Shown: positions 34,901 to 45,654 of the stretch, piece by piece
Position numbering within the stretch: the first letter of the stretch is position 1
Layout of the letters: each line of letters begins with the position of its first letter
Source of the DNA: Panthera uncia
Taxonomy: Eukaryota; Chordata; Mammalia; Carnivora; Felidae
DNA length: 64,000 bases
NCBI RefSeq assembly: GCF_023721935.1
Contig: NW_026057588.1
Span: forward strand, 10,205,195-10,269,194
Reading direction: 5' to 3'
The notes under the pieces: generated by a model
Database searches by the model: none
What the model saw: the letters and a program-made list of their open reading frames with translations, nothing else
What the model was told of the DNA's origin: nothing
Made by a program: the position numbers and the translations under genes

Positions 34901-37900
34901 CTCCCCCGTTCATGCTCTGTCTCTCTCTGTCTCAAAAATAAATAAACGTTAAAAAAAAAAAAAAGGCACTGTAAGGAATGCATATTTGTTCAATGAGTAA
35001 ATTATAGAGCAAAAATTTAAGAAGCAGTTGTTAATACTCACTATATGCCAAGTACTGCATACGAAGGCATTTTATATACCTACTCTTGTTCAATCCTCCC
35101 TACCCTGTGAGTATGAATATACACATACAGGTGTGTTTGTATGTATCTGTCTCTTCATTTTCTAGAAGAAACATAGGCAAAAGGCTCAGAGAGGCTGGGT
35201 AATCTGCCTCGGGTCAACCCATGGTAAGCGGCAGAACCCAAGCCTGTCCAGTTCTAAAAACCTAGGTTCTGAACCCCTCTAGCAGATGTCTTCAGCCCTG
35301 GCTGTGCCTCAGGATCATCTGGGAGTCTTGCAGAAATAATTCAGAGACCCGACACTGTGGTTCAGTAGGCCAGAAATGAATGCAGCTGGGCATTTCTCGA
35401 AGTTCCTTGGGTGATTCTGCTGGGCTGTCAGGGCCTGGAAAGACAGGCCTGGGCTGGAATCCACAATCACTGAGGCACCAACAAGAGTAGCTAACATTTT
35501 CTTGAACGCTTATTATGTGCCATCACCATGCGAGCAACGTCTTTACATGGATTAGCTCAGTCGGTTCCCTCCACGGCTCTGAGACAGGGGTTGCTAGTGA
35601 CCCCATTTCACAGATGAGAAAGTCGAGGCACGAAGATGTTAAACAACTTGCCACCAGTCCCCAGCCCTGGGAGTGGGCCAGGGCCAGGCCCCATCTGTGC
35701 TTTCCTTGGACCCCCGCCCCTCCCCAACCCTCCCTCCTCCCTCCAGCACCTACCTCTGCGGAGGAAGGGGATGTGGTCATCTTCCACAGAGCCAGGGGGC
35801 TCCCCGGGCTGGAAGTACATCACCTCCTGGGGATGGGACTGCAGCAGGTTCAAGCGGTGCAGACGCTTCTCTGGAGGTGGTGGCGTTAGAGAGTAAGAGC
35901 CAGCCCCTCAGGGTCAGAGGTTCTGCTCACAAGTCAGAGCAGGGCAGGAGGCCTGGGCAAAGCACTGATCATCCCGACAAGAATGTAGTTACCCCTTCCT
36001 GAAGGCTCACTGTGTACCCGGTCTATTTATTCCCTCTGAGCCTCAGAGGTAGGTACCACTCCTATTGTCAGTTTTGTGCCCATTTTACAGATAGGAAATT
36101 GAGGCTCAGAGAGATGAAGCCACTTGCCCAGGTTCACACAGCCTGTAAGAGGCAGAACCAGAATTCAAACCTGGGGCTATTTGGCCCCAGAGCCCCTGTT
36201 TGTAGTCACTGCACTTGATTGCTGTGGGATCTTTGTGTGTTTCTGCCCTAGTGCCTTAGAGGCTAGGGAGGTAGAGGGCAGGCTGGATGACCCCTTAGAG
36301 ACAGGTGCCTGACTCGGCTGGCCATCCCTCCCACATCCCAGGCTGGCGCCTGCCTCGGCCTACATCCTTACCTATGCTCCTCAGCCGATGGAACCAGCGG
36401 GCCGTGTGAGGAAAGTGACTGTAAAAGTTTGGATTGGGGGCGCCCAGGAGATCAAGAAGCATGAAGAGCTCCTAGAGAGAGAGGCCAGGTGGGATGTGGC
36501 CAACCTTGCACGGCCCTCTCCCTCCCTCGCCGGAACCCAGTGGGGCCCTGGTCTTACGATAGCCTGGATCCTGGTGGGGCCTGGGCTGTGGGGTGCAGAC
36601 TCCATGAGCTGGGCCAGGTGCCGGGAGCCATAAAGGGAGTCCTTGGGTCCCCACTCCTTCAGTGCCTCCTCGCCATCCAAAAAGAGCAGCTGCAGAGTCA
36701 CCGGGGCTTCCTGTGGGAGCTGGTGGTCAGGGCCCGGACCCATCCACATTTCCTGCCCTCTTGCACAGCTGAGCAGGGAAAACTAGGTCTCCTCCCTCAT
36801 AGAAGGTGGTGGCCGGAAGTACAGACTCTGAGCCAGACTGCCTGGGTTCAAATCCTGGCTCGGCCACTTCGTAGCTGAGCAGTTATGGGTGACTTCTCAC
36901 AGCATCAGATGTCAAAATGGGGTTAATAACAAGTCTCATCACACAGTAGGATTCAAATTTGGGTCCTGGCGTAGTGTCTGGCATATAGTAACTAAAAAGG
37001 GTCAGCTCTGATTGTTAGTGTTATTTCTTAGGCTCATTTAGCAAAAGAGACCCACACACGAGTAAGTGTACAAACAGTGAAATACACTTGGGACAAATGC
37101 TTCCAAGAATTACAGGGTTCTCGGGGCACCTGGGTGGCCCGGTCGGACTTCGGCTCAGGTCATGATCTCACGGTTCGTGGGTTCGAGCCCCGCGTCAGGC
37201 TCTGCACTGACAGCTCGGAGCCTGGAGCCTGCTTCGGATTCTGTGTCTCCCTCTCTCTTGCCCTTCCCCTGCTCACACTCTATCTCTCTCTCAAAAATAA
37301 ATAAACATTAAAAAAAGAAGAAGAACTATGGGGTTCTAAAAGAGCATAGGAAGGGAGTCGGGGATAAACTAGCCTGGGAAGCACGTCGGGTCTCCTGGGA
37401 AGAGACATTTGCACCGAGATGAGTGGGAGGTGGCCTGGCAGAATGGAGCAGAGGGAAGAGTGTCCCCAGGCAAGGAAGCAACATGGATGAGGGCTGGGGC
37501 CAGAGCCAGAGAGCTTGGTGGAAAGGCCCGGGGGGATTAGCAAGGGCCTTGTTACAAGGCTCTTGGGCCTTGTTACAAGGGGTTGAGCCAAGGAAGGGGT
37601 CTGAGCAGGGGAGGAGCATGAGGAGATTTGTGGTTTCATTCATTTATTCATCCCACACATTTCCACTGACATCCTAATTTATGCCGGGTAATCATCTGGG
37701 CGCAGGGAATACAGCAGAAAACCAAGGCAGCCAAATCCCTGCCTGTATGGAGCTTATTCTAGTTGGGGAGACAGACAGACAAAGCGCCATAAAACCTGGG
37801 ATGGTGACGGGGGGGCTCTTTCAGGGTGGTTGGGAAACCATCTCAGAGGGGGTGACACTGGAGGACCCTTGGAGGAAAGGCAGGAGCCAGCCGGGAAGGT

Positions 37901-40175
37901 GTCTGTGAAAAGCACATTCTAGGCAGAGCAAAGAGCAAGTGCACACGCCCTCAGATGGGAGGGACTCTGGGAACTCTCCAGAATCTGAGGAACAGGGAGG
38001 AGGTAGGTGGCTAGAGCACAGTGAGGAGGGACAGGGGTGAGAGATGGGAATGGAGAGGTAACAGGGCACACCTCATGGGCCTCTGTAAGGACTCTGGCTC
38101 AGGCTTGCAATGAGGTGGGAGCCCTGGGGAGGGTTTCGGGCAGAGGAGGGACAGGATCTGACGTTCAGGGGGTGAAAAGATCCCTGTGGCTATGTGTGTG
38201 GAGTGGAAGCAGGAAGACACGTCCAGGCAGGGGAGGCTGGTGGCTTGGACCAGGGTAGAGGCAGGCCGGGCCCCCCACTCCTCACCTGCTCCTTGGCTCT
38301 ACTCAACTCCCTGTCCAGGGCCTGGGCCAGCTCCAGCAGCAGGGCGCAAGGCACGGCCGAATCCGTGGCCCCCACAAAGGGAGCCGACCCAGATGGGAAG
38401 AGCTTGGAGTCGTAATGGCAGGCAAGGGTGAGGTGACGGGCAGCCCCTGGGTCCAGCGTGGCCACCACGTTGCCAAAGTCCAGTGGCCCCAGGGGTGTCG
38501 AGGCCGTGAAGGGGTCCAGTTCCACATGCCAGCCTGCCGTCAGGGTCCGTAGGGTAGTCTCCAGGAACTAGTGGCAGGAGAGAGGTGGGAGGGTGGGTGG
38601 GGACTGGGGACGAGGTCGGGAGAAGGGCCATGTGACCTGAGCCATGCAGAGCGCTTGGGCTGACTCAGGATCCCCACTTCTGTTTAAGTCATTCCCTTGA
38701 CACACTTTTGCTGAGTCCCTACTGAGTGTGTGTAGTGACCCTGCCTCTTCAAGACTAATCCCAGCTCACTCTTCAATAGCACTCACTGCGTGCCACGCCT
38801 GATTCTAGGAGCCTTATGGGGATAGGACTGTCGATGGCTCGCTCCATTTCATAGATGAGGAAACTAAGGCACAGAGAGGTTAAGAAACTAGTCCAAGGTC
38901 ACACTCCAAGTGGCTGAGGTCGGATATGAACTCGAGGAGTAGGGATTCAAACGACTCTGGATGCCCCAAAGGGAGGCAATACAAAGATGTTGTTGTGCCA
39001 GCTCTGGAGCCAACCTGAAACTTGGTATATCATTTATTAGCTGGGCAAAATGCTTAACTGCTCTGGGCCTCAGTTTCCCCATTTGCATAGTGAGGATCAC
39101 ATTGTTACGCACCTCATGAAACAGTTGTCTAGCACATAGTAAGCTTTGGGGAGCAGTACAGAAGGCAGTACAGCCTGGTGGTTACTAAAGTGGGACTCTA
39201 GATTCAGATTATCCCCAGTCAGAGCCCCAGCTCTGCGTCTCAGTTGCTCGAGGGATCTTGGGCAGAATGCCTAGTTCTTACTCCCTGGCAGGCTGCCAGG
39301 TCAGGGCTTGGAGGTGGGGCCCCTTACCTTTCTGACTTGGAGATTGCCGGGGCTGCCCGGGGTCCGCACAACCAGCAGGGGGCGCAGGTAAGTGTTCCAG
39401 AGACGGTGTGGGTCCAGTTGCCCCACCACCCTCCGCAGCCGGGCTTCAGGGAGGCTTCCGATCAACCGGCCCTTGGGAGGGGGGTAAGATAGGGAAGAGA
39501 AGTGCAGAGCATGAGAACAACCCCCATACCGACCCTACCCCGGAGGCCACCTCCCCTAAGAACCCCGGTTCTTCCTAATTCGGGCCTCCAGCATCGGAGG
39601 TTTCCAGGATAAATCCTAGATAGACTCAGAAAAGGTCCCTCTAAAATCATCCGGTCCCTCTAAATCCATCAGGTTGCCCACCCCAATCCTGATTGGGAAA
39701 TCGAGGCCGAGAGAGGGGAAAGGACTCTTCCAAATGGCTGACTTTCGGATTGGAACCCAGAACTCCCAGTCTTACTACTTCCAGACTCTTCCTCTGAGGG
39801 AGAACCACCTATTACAGAACAAGCCCGATAGCAACGGGCATGCGCTCTATTGACGGAGACCGCAGCACCTGCGGCTACCGCCGTACGATACAGACACGTC
39901 CACCTTGAGACCTCAGGGAAGCGCAGGCGGGGTTAAGGGGTACCCGTGTCCCTGCCCAGCCTCACCCGCAGCTCCCGGCCCCGCGGCAGCTCCTCAGTCT
40001 GGCGGTGCCAGCCGCTCCAGATGGTGTAGAACGCCGAGGCCACGGCCAGGGACAGCAGAAGCAGAGGCAAGAAGTGCGCCCGCGGTAGCAGGCGGCGCTT
40101 GGGCGGTGAGGGTGGCTCCAAGAGGCCACGTTCCCCCAGCCGTAGCCGGGGCCGCCCGCGGCCCCCGGAAGGCAT
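31766..40175 (-). CDS. QPCTL: Glutaminyl-peptide cyclotransferase-like protein, seven coding exons
   Basis: The Golgi glutaminyl cyclase turns N-terminal Gln or Glu of secretory substrates (for example CD47 and chemokines) into pyroglutamate. Coding exons on the minus strand are 40175-39966, 39471-39328, 38567-38286, 36710-36558, 36471-36372, 35870-35754 and 31911-31766. They total 1152 bases, encoding 383 residues and a stop, one more than I recall for human. All junctions are GT-AG and keep the frame. A type II signal anchor lies at about residues 33-55 (LPLLLLSLAVASAFY) after a basic N-terminus. Zinc ligands are Asp187 (GATDSAVP), Glu227 (LDGEEA) and His352 (VWHTP); Glu226 is the expected catalytic acid. 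The start has G at -3. No defect is seen. Intron 6 (3.84 kb) holds a truncated L1 and several SINEs. Confidence 0.96.
32238..32581 (-). mobile_element. Old CAN-SINE split by a younger one
   Basis: Pieces 32238-32269 and 32504-32581 form one reverse copy. The outer TSD is TAGCTCGTAC.. / TAGCTTGTAC... Confidence 0.75.
32270..32488 (+). mobile_element. CAN-SINE nested in an older SINE
   Basis: TSD TTAAAGCAATCTCTA at 32255-32269 and TTAAGGCAATCTCTA at 32489-32503. Confidence 0.93.
32590..32850 (-). mobile_element. MIR
   Basis: CCCTATTTCATAGACGAGGA and ACCCAGGCACAGAGGC. Confidence 0.7.
33045..33231 (+). mobile_element. CAN-SINE, shortened middle
   Basis: Head GGGGCACCTGCATGGCTCAG; it lacks the CATGATCTC segment. 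Its tail meets the L1 at 33232. Confidence 0.88.
33232..34660 (+). mobile_element. 5'-truncated L1 (3' half of ORF2 and 3' UTR), in QPCTL intron 6
   Basis: The plus strand encodes the C-terminal part of L1 ORF2, including the Cys-rich segment (CW..C...G.LLHCWW) and the WIKKMWYVDTMEYYLAIKKNE block. A 3' UTR of about 250 bases and an A/T-rich tail follow. The reading frame breaks near 33800 (about where sequence seems to be missing) and again at about 34155, so the copy is dead. The 5' part of ORF2, ORF1 and the promoter are missing. It lies antisense to QPCTL. Confidence 0.85.
34750..34957 (+). mobile_element. CAN-SINE with TSD
   Basis: TSD AAAAAAAGGCACTGTA at 34734-34749 and 34958-34973. Confidence 0.95.
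35010..35280 (-). mobile_element. MIR
   Basis: ACTCACTATATGCCAAGTACTG to GCTCAGAGAGGCTGGGTAAT and GGCAGAACCCAAGCC. Confidence 0.7.
35490..35690 (-). mobile_element. MIR next to QPCTL exon 6
   Basis: CTTATTATGTGCCATCACCA, then CATTTCACAGATGAGAAAGT. Confidence 0.7.
35754..35870 (-). CDS. QPCTL: QPCTL coding exon 6
   Basis: It completes a split Glu codon, encodes 38 residues (KRLHRLNLLQ to PFLRR) and ends one base into a Gly codon. The acceptor is ACCTCCAG and the donor GTAGGT. Confidence 0.94.
36005..36225 (-). mobile_element. MIR
   Basis: CCATTTTACAGATAGGAAAT, GAGGCTCAGAGAGATGAAGC. Confidence 0.75.
36372..36471 (-). CDS. QPCTL: QPCTL coding exon 5
   Basis: It encodes 33 residues (ELFMLLDLLGAPNP to RLRSI) plus one base of the next Glu codon. 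The acceptor is CTCTCTAG and the donor GTAAGG. Confidence 0.94.
36558..36710 (-). CDS. QPCTL: QPCTL coding exon 4
   Basis: It encodes 51 residues (EAPVTLQLLF to RIQAI), with the catalytic Glu226 and zinc ligand Glu227 in LDGEEA. The donor is GTAAGA. Confidence 0.95.
36815..37000 (+). mobile_element. MIR
   Basis: TGGGTTCAAATCCTGGCTCG and GCCACTTCGTAGCTGAGC. Confidence 0.8.
37122..37320 (+). mobile_element. CAN-SINE with internal deletion
   Basis: The bases between CGGTCGG and ACTTCGG are missing. TSD AAGAATTACAGGGTTCT / AAGAACTATGGGGTTCT at 37105-37121 and 37321-37337. Confidence 0.92.
37390..38260 (-). mobile_element. L2-like ancient LINE, antisense, in QPCTL intron 3
   Basis: CAGGGAATACAGCAGAAAACC, CTGTATGGAGCTTATTCTAG, AGAGCAAGTGCACACGCCCT and related text are reverse 3' LINE sequence. 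A short direct repeat GGGCCTTGTTACAAGG occurs twice at 37547-37580. Confidence 0.5.
38286..38567 (-). CDS. QPCTL: QPCTL coding exon 3
   Basis: It encodes 94 residues from FLETTLR to RAKEQ and includes the zinc ligand Asp187 in GATDSAVP. The acceptor is CCACTAG and the donor GTGAGG. Confidence 0.95.
38720..38960 (-). mobile_element. MIR
   Basis: TTCATAGATGAGGAAACTAA and GGCACAGAGAGGTTAAGAAA. Confidence 0.78.
38965..39150 (+). mobile_element. MIR
   Basis: GGGCCTCAGTTTCCCCATTT, TGTCTAGCACATAGTAAGC. Confidence 0.75.
39328..39471 (-). CDS. QPCTL: QPCTL coding exon 2
   Basis: It encodes 48 residues beginning GRLIGSLPEARLRR and ending QVRK, in phase 0 at both ends. The acceptor is CTCCCAAG and the donor GTAAGG. 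Confidence 0.93.
39966..40175 (-). CDS. QPCTL: QPCTL coding exon 1
   Basis: It encodes residues 1-70: an Arg-rich cytosolic tip, the signal anchor and the stem up to RELR. It ends in phase 0 before the donor GTGAGG. The same frame stays open upstream to 40511, but the ATG at 40175 matches the known N-terminus. Confidence 0.95.
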
Positions 40176-40984
40176 GGCAGCTTCGCCCTGAAACCGGTCC
40201 GGGACCGCGGATAGTTTAGGCCCAGCCAAATCCCACCCCATGGAATCACCGGACCAATGAACAAGAAGAGCGACTACACCATCCCACCCTTTCTCTACGG
40301 GTGAAGCCAATGCGGACTCTCGTTCTGAGAGCACGCCTTCCTGTGTCCCTAGGGCTTTGGGGGTTGGTCCCCTGAGGGTTGCACAACCCAAAAGGGAGCG
40401 CGGAAGGCATAGGCTCCACCTCAGCGGAAGAAGGGAAACCAATGAGAAATGTTCGATCATGGAAAACATTCGACCTAGGCGCAGGTCCACGCCCCTCGTG
40501 TATGAAGGCAAAGGATTGGTTACTCGGAGTCGGAAAGCTCAATAGACCCGAAAAGGACCTTCCCTAATGGAAAAGGGGCGGTGTCCATCCCTGAGGCGAG
40601 GAGCCGATTGGCTTCGCGGAGGCCGCGCCCCCGGAGGCAAGGCCGGCGGGCATTTGGAATAGCGTGTCCTTTCCCTCCTTCAGCCTGTGCCACTCTACAG
40701 CTAAGTGATTTGAGTCGGACCCGTTTTTTCTCTCCATTCTCGTGAATATCTGCCCCGTACGGTCCTAAAAGACCTGGAACCACTACTCGAGGCTTCTACT
40801 CCACCTCCGCGCAGGCCTGGCGCGGATCGCTATGGCAACAGGCCACGCCCCCCCAGGTTGGGATTGCGCAGGCGCCAACGGAAGTGGACCAAGGGAAACG
40901 GAAGTCCCTTCTGTAGCTCTAGTTTCAGAGGCGGGAGCAACGCGGACGAGACGGCGCTGACCTGAGAGCCCAGCCGCTACCACC
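40176..40984. promoter_or_regulatory. Bidirectional promoter interval, QPCTL (-) and SNRPD2 (+)
   Basis: The 0.8 kb between the two divergent start regions is CpG-rich and free of repeats. It has five CCAAT boxes in both orientations (near 40253, 40305, 40437, 40513 and 40607). Close to SNRPD2 are an NRF1-like TGCGCAGGCGC (about 40865) and two ETS sites ACGGAAGT (about 40878 and 40899). No TATA box is seen. ETS plus NRF1 is typical of housekeeping genes such as Sm proteins. Confidence 0.7.
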
Positions 40985-40986
40985 AT
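40985..40986 (+). CDS. SNRPD2: SNRPD2 coding exon 1 (first two bases of the ATG)
   Basis: The leader ends ...CTACCACCAT followed by donor GTGAGG. Only A and T of the start codon are in this exon; G comes from 42705. No other in-frame start fits the known N-terminus. Confidence 0.88.
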
Positions 40987-41852
40987 GTGAGGCCGGGCTA
41001 GGCTTTGGCGGCGGGAGTGGGGTTGAGGGCGTAAATGTGGCCGCTTATCAGTGATGGGCAGAGGCGGGACGGAGGCAGATTTTAGGGGTAAAGTACGCAC
41101 TTTTCCACCGATGAGATTGAGGGCGGGCGTGGGGCCCTTGATGGATCCTAAGTTCGGGAGAGAAGGCAGCTTTGTCAGATAAAATAGGCTAGGAGCTTTC
41201 CCAGAGAATTTATCTTATTGAAATGGATTTTAAGGGGAAGAACCTGCGAAAGGGGAGTGCGGAGTTTTAGAAATAACGGTTTGAGGCATGGGACTTAGGC
41301 GGACAACTAGAGCTGGAAACGGTTGGCTTTTCACCTGTTTCGCGACTTTTTCGACTAACGAGTCGCCGTAATGATTTGCTTGTTTATTTATTCATTCTTC
41401 AATTCTTGAGTGCTCATGTATCAGACACTGCTTTAGACACGTGGGATAGATATATCAGTGAGTAGCACTCCCCACCCCGCAAGGGGGGAAAACCTGCTGC
41501 GGCTTATGGGGTGGGCAGAGGCAGGCAGTACATACACTGATAATAAACATGTAAAGCATATGGCATGTTAGGTGACCAGAGCTGTGAGTAAAGAAACAAT
41601 AGAGCAGGGTAAAAAAAATGGGGAATGCCAGTTTTGAGAGAGATTAACTTAATAATAAGTGCGGAAGGACACATTGAGAGGGCAACACTTGAGCAAAGAC
41701 CTGCAGACAGAACCACAGAGATAACCTGGGGAGGTATCCAGGCTGACGGAAAACAAATGGAGAGGCCAAAGGTGAAAGTTTGCCTAATACTTTAAAGGAC
41801 CACCTAGGAGGCCCCTGGTTGGAACCAGAGGTATGGGGGGAGATGCAGGACA

Positions 41853-41889
<37 letters not shown>

Positions 41890-44800
41890 GGATTTTACTT
41901 TTTACAGAGATGGGAGCCATGGGAGGGTTTTGAAGAGTACGATGATATAACTTAGGTTTTGATACAACATCCGGGACTACTCTGGAGAACAGACTGTCCG
42001 GGCGCATGGGTGGAAGCAGAGAGACAAGTAAGGCTCTGAGGAGCGAGATGGCGGCGGTTTAGGCCATGGTTAGAAATGGTGACGCTCTGGATGTATTTTA
42101 TTTTATTTTATTTTATTTTATTATTTTTTTTTTTTAATCTTTTTCAACGTTTTTTTATTTATTTTTGGGACAGAGAGAGACAGAGCATGAACGGGGGAGG
42201 GGCAGAGAGAGAGGGAGACACAGAATCAGAAACAGGCTCCAGGCTCCGAGCCGTCGGCCCAGAGCCCGACGCGGGGCTCGAACTCACGGACCGCGAGATC
42301 GTGACCTGGCTGAAGTCGGACGCTTAACCGACTGCGCCACCCAGGCGCCCCTCTGGATGTATTTTAGAAGCAGATGGCCGGGTTTGCCGACAGATTGAAC
42401 GGCGGATGTGAGAGAGAAGAGTCAAGTTGATACCAGAGTTTTTGCTCAAGGAACTAGAAGGATGGAGACAGGGAAGGCTCTGGATAAAGTGGGGGCGGTT
42501 GGGAGATCTGCAGCTCAACCGAGGATGCGTAAGGTTGGAAATGTCTATTAAGCATCTGAGCTGCGATGCCAAGCGAGAGGGGCTGAGCAGGAGGGTGGGC
42601 GTGTTAGGGGGAAGGTTGAGGAGACGCTGAGCGCAAGGCCATGTGACCACCCATGCTCCAGCTCTGGGCCCTCTCACCTACCGCTTCCGTACTTGCCCAC
42701 GCAGGAGCCTCCTCAACAAGCCCAAGAGTGAGATGACCCCCGAGGAGCTGCAGAAGCGGGAGGAGGAGGAGTTTAACACGGGTCCGCTCTCTGTGCTCAC
42801 GCAGTCGGTCAAGAACAACACCCAAGTGCTCATCAACTGCCGCAACAACAAGAAGCTCCTGGGCCGTGTGAAGGCCTTCGATAGGTGAGTGCCTGGCTCT
42901 TGGAAGGTGTTCCGTCCAGGCCTGCAGAGGCGGCCCCAGCTCCAGTATGAGGAGCCCAGACACAAGGTTTTCAGAGTCCTGGGGCATAAGCCTCTCCAGA
43001 CCTCGAGGTGTGCAGTACAGTAGTTAACGGGCATGTACTTGGGAGCTGGTCTTCCTGGGTTCGCGTCCCAGCTCTGCCTCTTAGCAGCCGCGACACCTTC
43101 GGCAACTAACTTTCTCTCTTCTGTACCGTGGCAGTAATTCTGGTGGTTGCAAAGATTCCGTGACTTAATACACGCGGCATCTAATCAAGTCATTAGAAGT
43201 ACAGCATCTGCTGGGGCGCCTGGGTGGCTCAGTCAGTTGAGCGTCCGACTTCGGCTCAGGTCATGATCTCACGGTTTGTGAGTTCGAGCTCCGAGTCGGG
43301 CTCTGTGCTGACAGCTCAGAGCCCGGAGCCTGCTTCTAATACTGTGTTTCCCGCACCCACTTGTGCTCTGTCTCTGTCTCTCTCTCTCTCTCGAAAATAA
43401 ATACACATTTAAAAAAAAATGAGGGGCGCCTGGGTGGCTCAGTCGGTTGAGCATCCGAGACTTCAGCTCAGGTCACAATCTCGCGGTCCGTGAGTTCGAG
43501 CCCCGCGTCGGGCTCTGGGCTGATGGCTCAGAGCCTGGAGGCTGCTTCCGATTCTGTGTCTCCCTCTCTCTCTGCCCCTCCCCCGTTCATGCTCTGTCTC
43601 TCTCTGTCTCAAAAATAAATAAAACGTTAAAAAAAAAAAATTAAAAGAAGGACAGCATCTGGCACACAGGAAGCTCTTAATCAGTGTTTGCAGCTATAAC
43701 ATAGAATGTCTAACATCAAGTACCCATGCTTGGGACTTTTTTAGGCTCCAGAGACACAGCAGTGACTAAAGCAAAGTACGGGATAGCTCCTGTACTCAGA
43801 GAGCTTGTGCTGTAGGTAGGGAAGCCGACAGCAAGCACAGGAATAAGCTGTCATGAGAAAAGTAAAGCCAGGTGAGAGTATGGAATGCTGGGAAGGGGGT
43901 GCCATCCTAGACGGTGACGTGAGAGGCCCCATAGAAAGAGGCAGCGGTGAACACCCGAATCAAATAAAGGAACAAGCTAGGATCTGAGAGTTTCAGCCAG
44001 AGGGAACAGCAAGTGATTTTTTTCCTCTTGGAGCCTCAGTTTCTTCTCCAGGAGATTGAGACCGAGACCAGGAAGTGCCGAGCCCAAGGAGGCAGGTGGA
44101 CCTGGCCTTGAACACAGGCTCTGCCACTTCTAAAATGTCATCCCACTGTGCGCAGTGTCCTGCTCTGGAAGCCGGAGATGACACTCGTGTTTACCTCCCG
44201 GGGGTAAGCTGCAGTGAGGATTGCTGGGTCAGTGCTCAGAAAGTGCTCAGAAGAGGCCGGGGCGCTTGATAAGCGCTCACTAGGTGGTGGTTCGTTTTCT
44301 ATGTAGGATATATATTTTATTATATATGTTTTTTATGTATGATATAGATCAGCCTCCCACCCTAGTATGTATCCTGCCACATTTGACTCACACACACACC
44401 CGGGGGCTCCTTCGTGGTGTTTGCCGACAGCTTCATTGAGGTCTCATTGGCATGTCGTCGCTATCGTGAATTTAGTTGTTTTTAAGATAGAATCTTCCAC
44501 GTGCTCTTCTGCGTCTTGTTTTTCACACATATCCGCGGTCTGAGAACATCACTGCAGGTCAGCGAAGGCATTCTTTTTTTTTTTTTTTTTTTAATGTTTA
44601 TTTATTTTTGAGAGAGAGAGAGTGTGTGAGCAGGGGAGCAGCAGAGAGAGAGGGAGACAAAGAATCGGAAGGCTGCCTTCCCCAGGAAGCCCTCCATGGC
44701 AAATTCCTCGGGTCTCCTTACGAGTTCTCATGCAGACAGACAGAGGAGGGTGCTTTTTCTTTCTTTCTTTATTTTTAAAAAAAATTTTTTTTTAACATTT

Positions 44801-45622
44801 ATTTATTTTTGAGACAGAGAGAGACAGAGCATGAACGGGGGAGGGGCAGAGAGAGAGGGAGACACAGAATCGGAAACAGGCTCCAGGCTCCGAGCCATCA
44901 GCCCAGAGCCCGACGCGGGGCTCAAACTCACGGACCGCGAGATCGTGACCAGAGCTGAAGTCGGACGCTCAACCGACTGAGCCACCCAGGCGCCCCTAGC
45001 TTTTTCTTTATTTTTAAATCACTGCTGGAGCACCTGGGTGGCTCAGTCGGTTAAGCCTCTGACTCTTGATTTCGGCTCAGGTCATGATCTCGCGGTCCGT
45101 GGGATCGAGCCCCGTGTCGGGCTGTGCGCTGACAATGCGGAGCCTGCTTGGGATTCTCTCTCTGTCTTTCTCTCTCTCTGCCCCTCTGGCATGCCCCTCC
45201 CCTTCAAAAAAAATAAACAAACTTTAAAAAATAAATCCGTGCCAATGGCCTACCACGCAGTTTTAGACCTCGGCTTTTTCACTTAACGGTATCTCAGGAA
45301 TGTTTCCATATTGGTACACTACTTTTTTTTTTTTTTTTTTTTTTCAAGTGCTAATGTGTTCACATCATTCCAAAAACAGTAATAGCACTCCAGTGGCAAG
45401 TTTCCATCCAGCTTGTCCCCAGTCCACCTAGGTCACCTTACTGCTCCCGGTCTCTGAGCGTCTTCCAGGATTCTGCATTGTGCAAGCCAAGCGGGTGGTA
45501 TATATGCTTCTCCTACCCTCTTCCCTTCAGAAGATCACTTTCCATGCACACTTGGCCTTTTTCACTCAGCAGTCCCTCCTGGATATCACTCCATAGCGAG
45601 GCACAGAGTTTCTCTGCTCTTC

Positions 45623-45654
<32 letters not shown>

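Larger units (their letters stand above)
44380..45620 (+). mobile_element. Old L1 3'-region fragments split by SINEs (SNRPD2 intron 2)
   Basis: Segments 44400-44570 and 45236-45350 (TTCATTGAGGTCTCATTGGC, then GGCTTTTTCACTTAACGGT) resemble old L1 3' UTR. They are interrupted by SINEs at 44574, 44776 and 45027. Confidence 0.4.
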
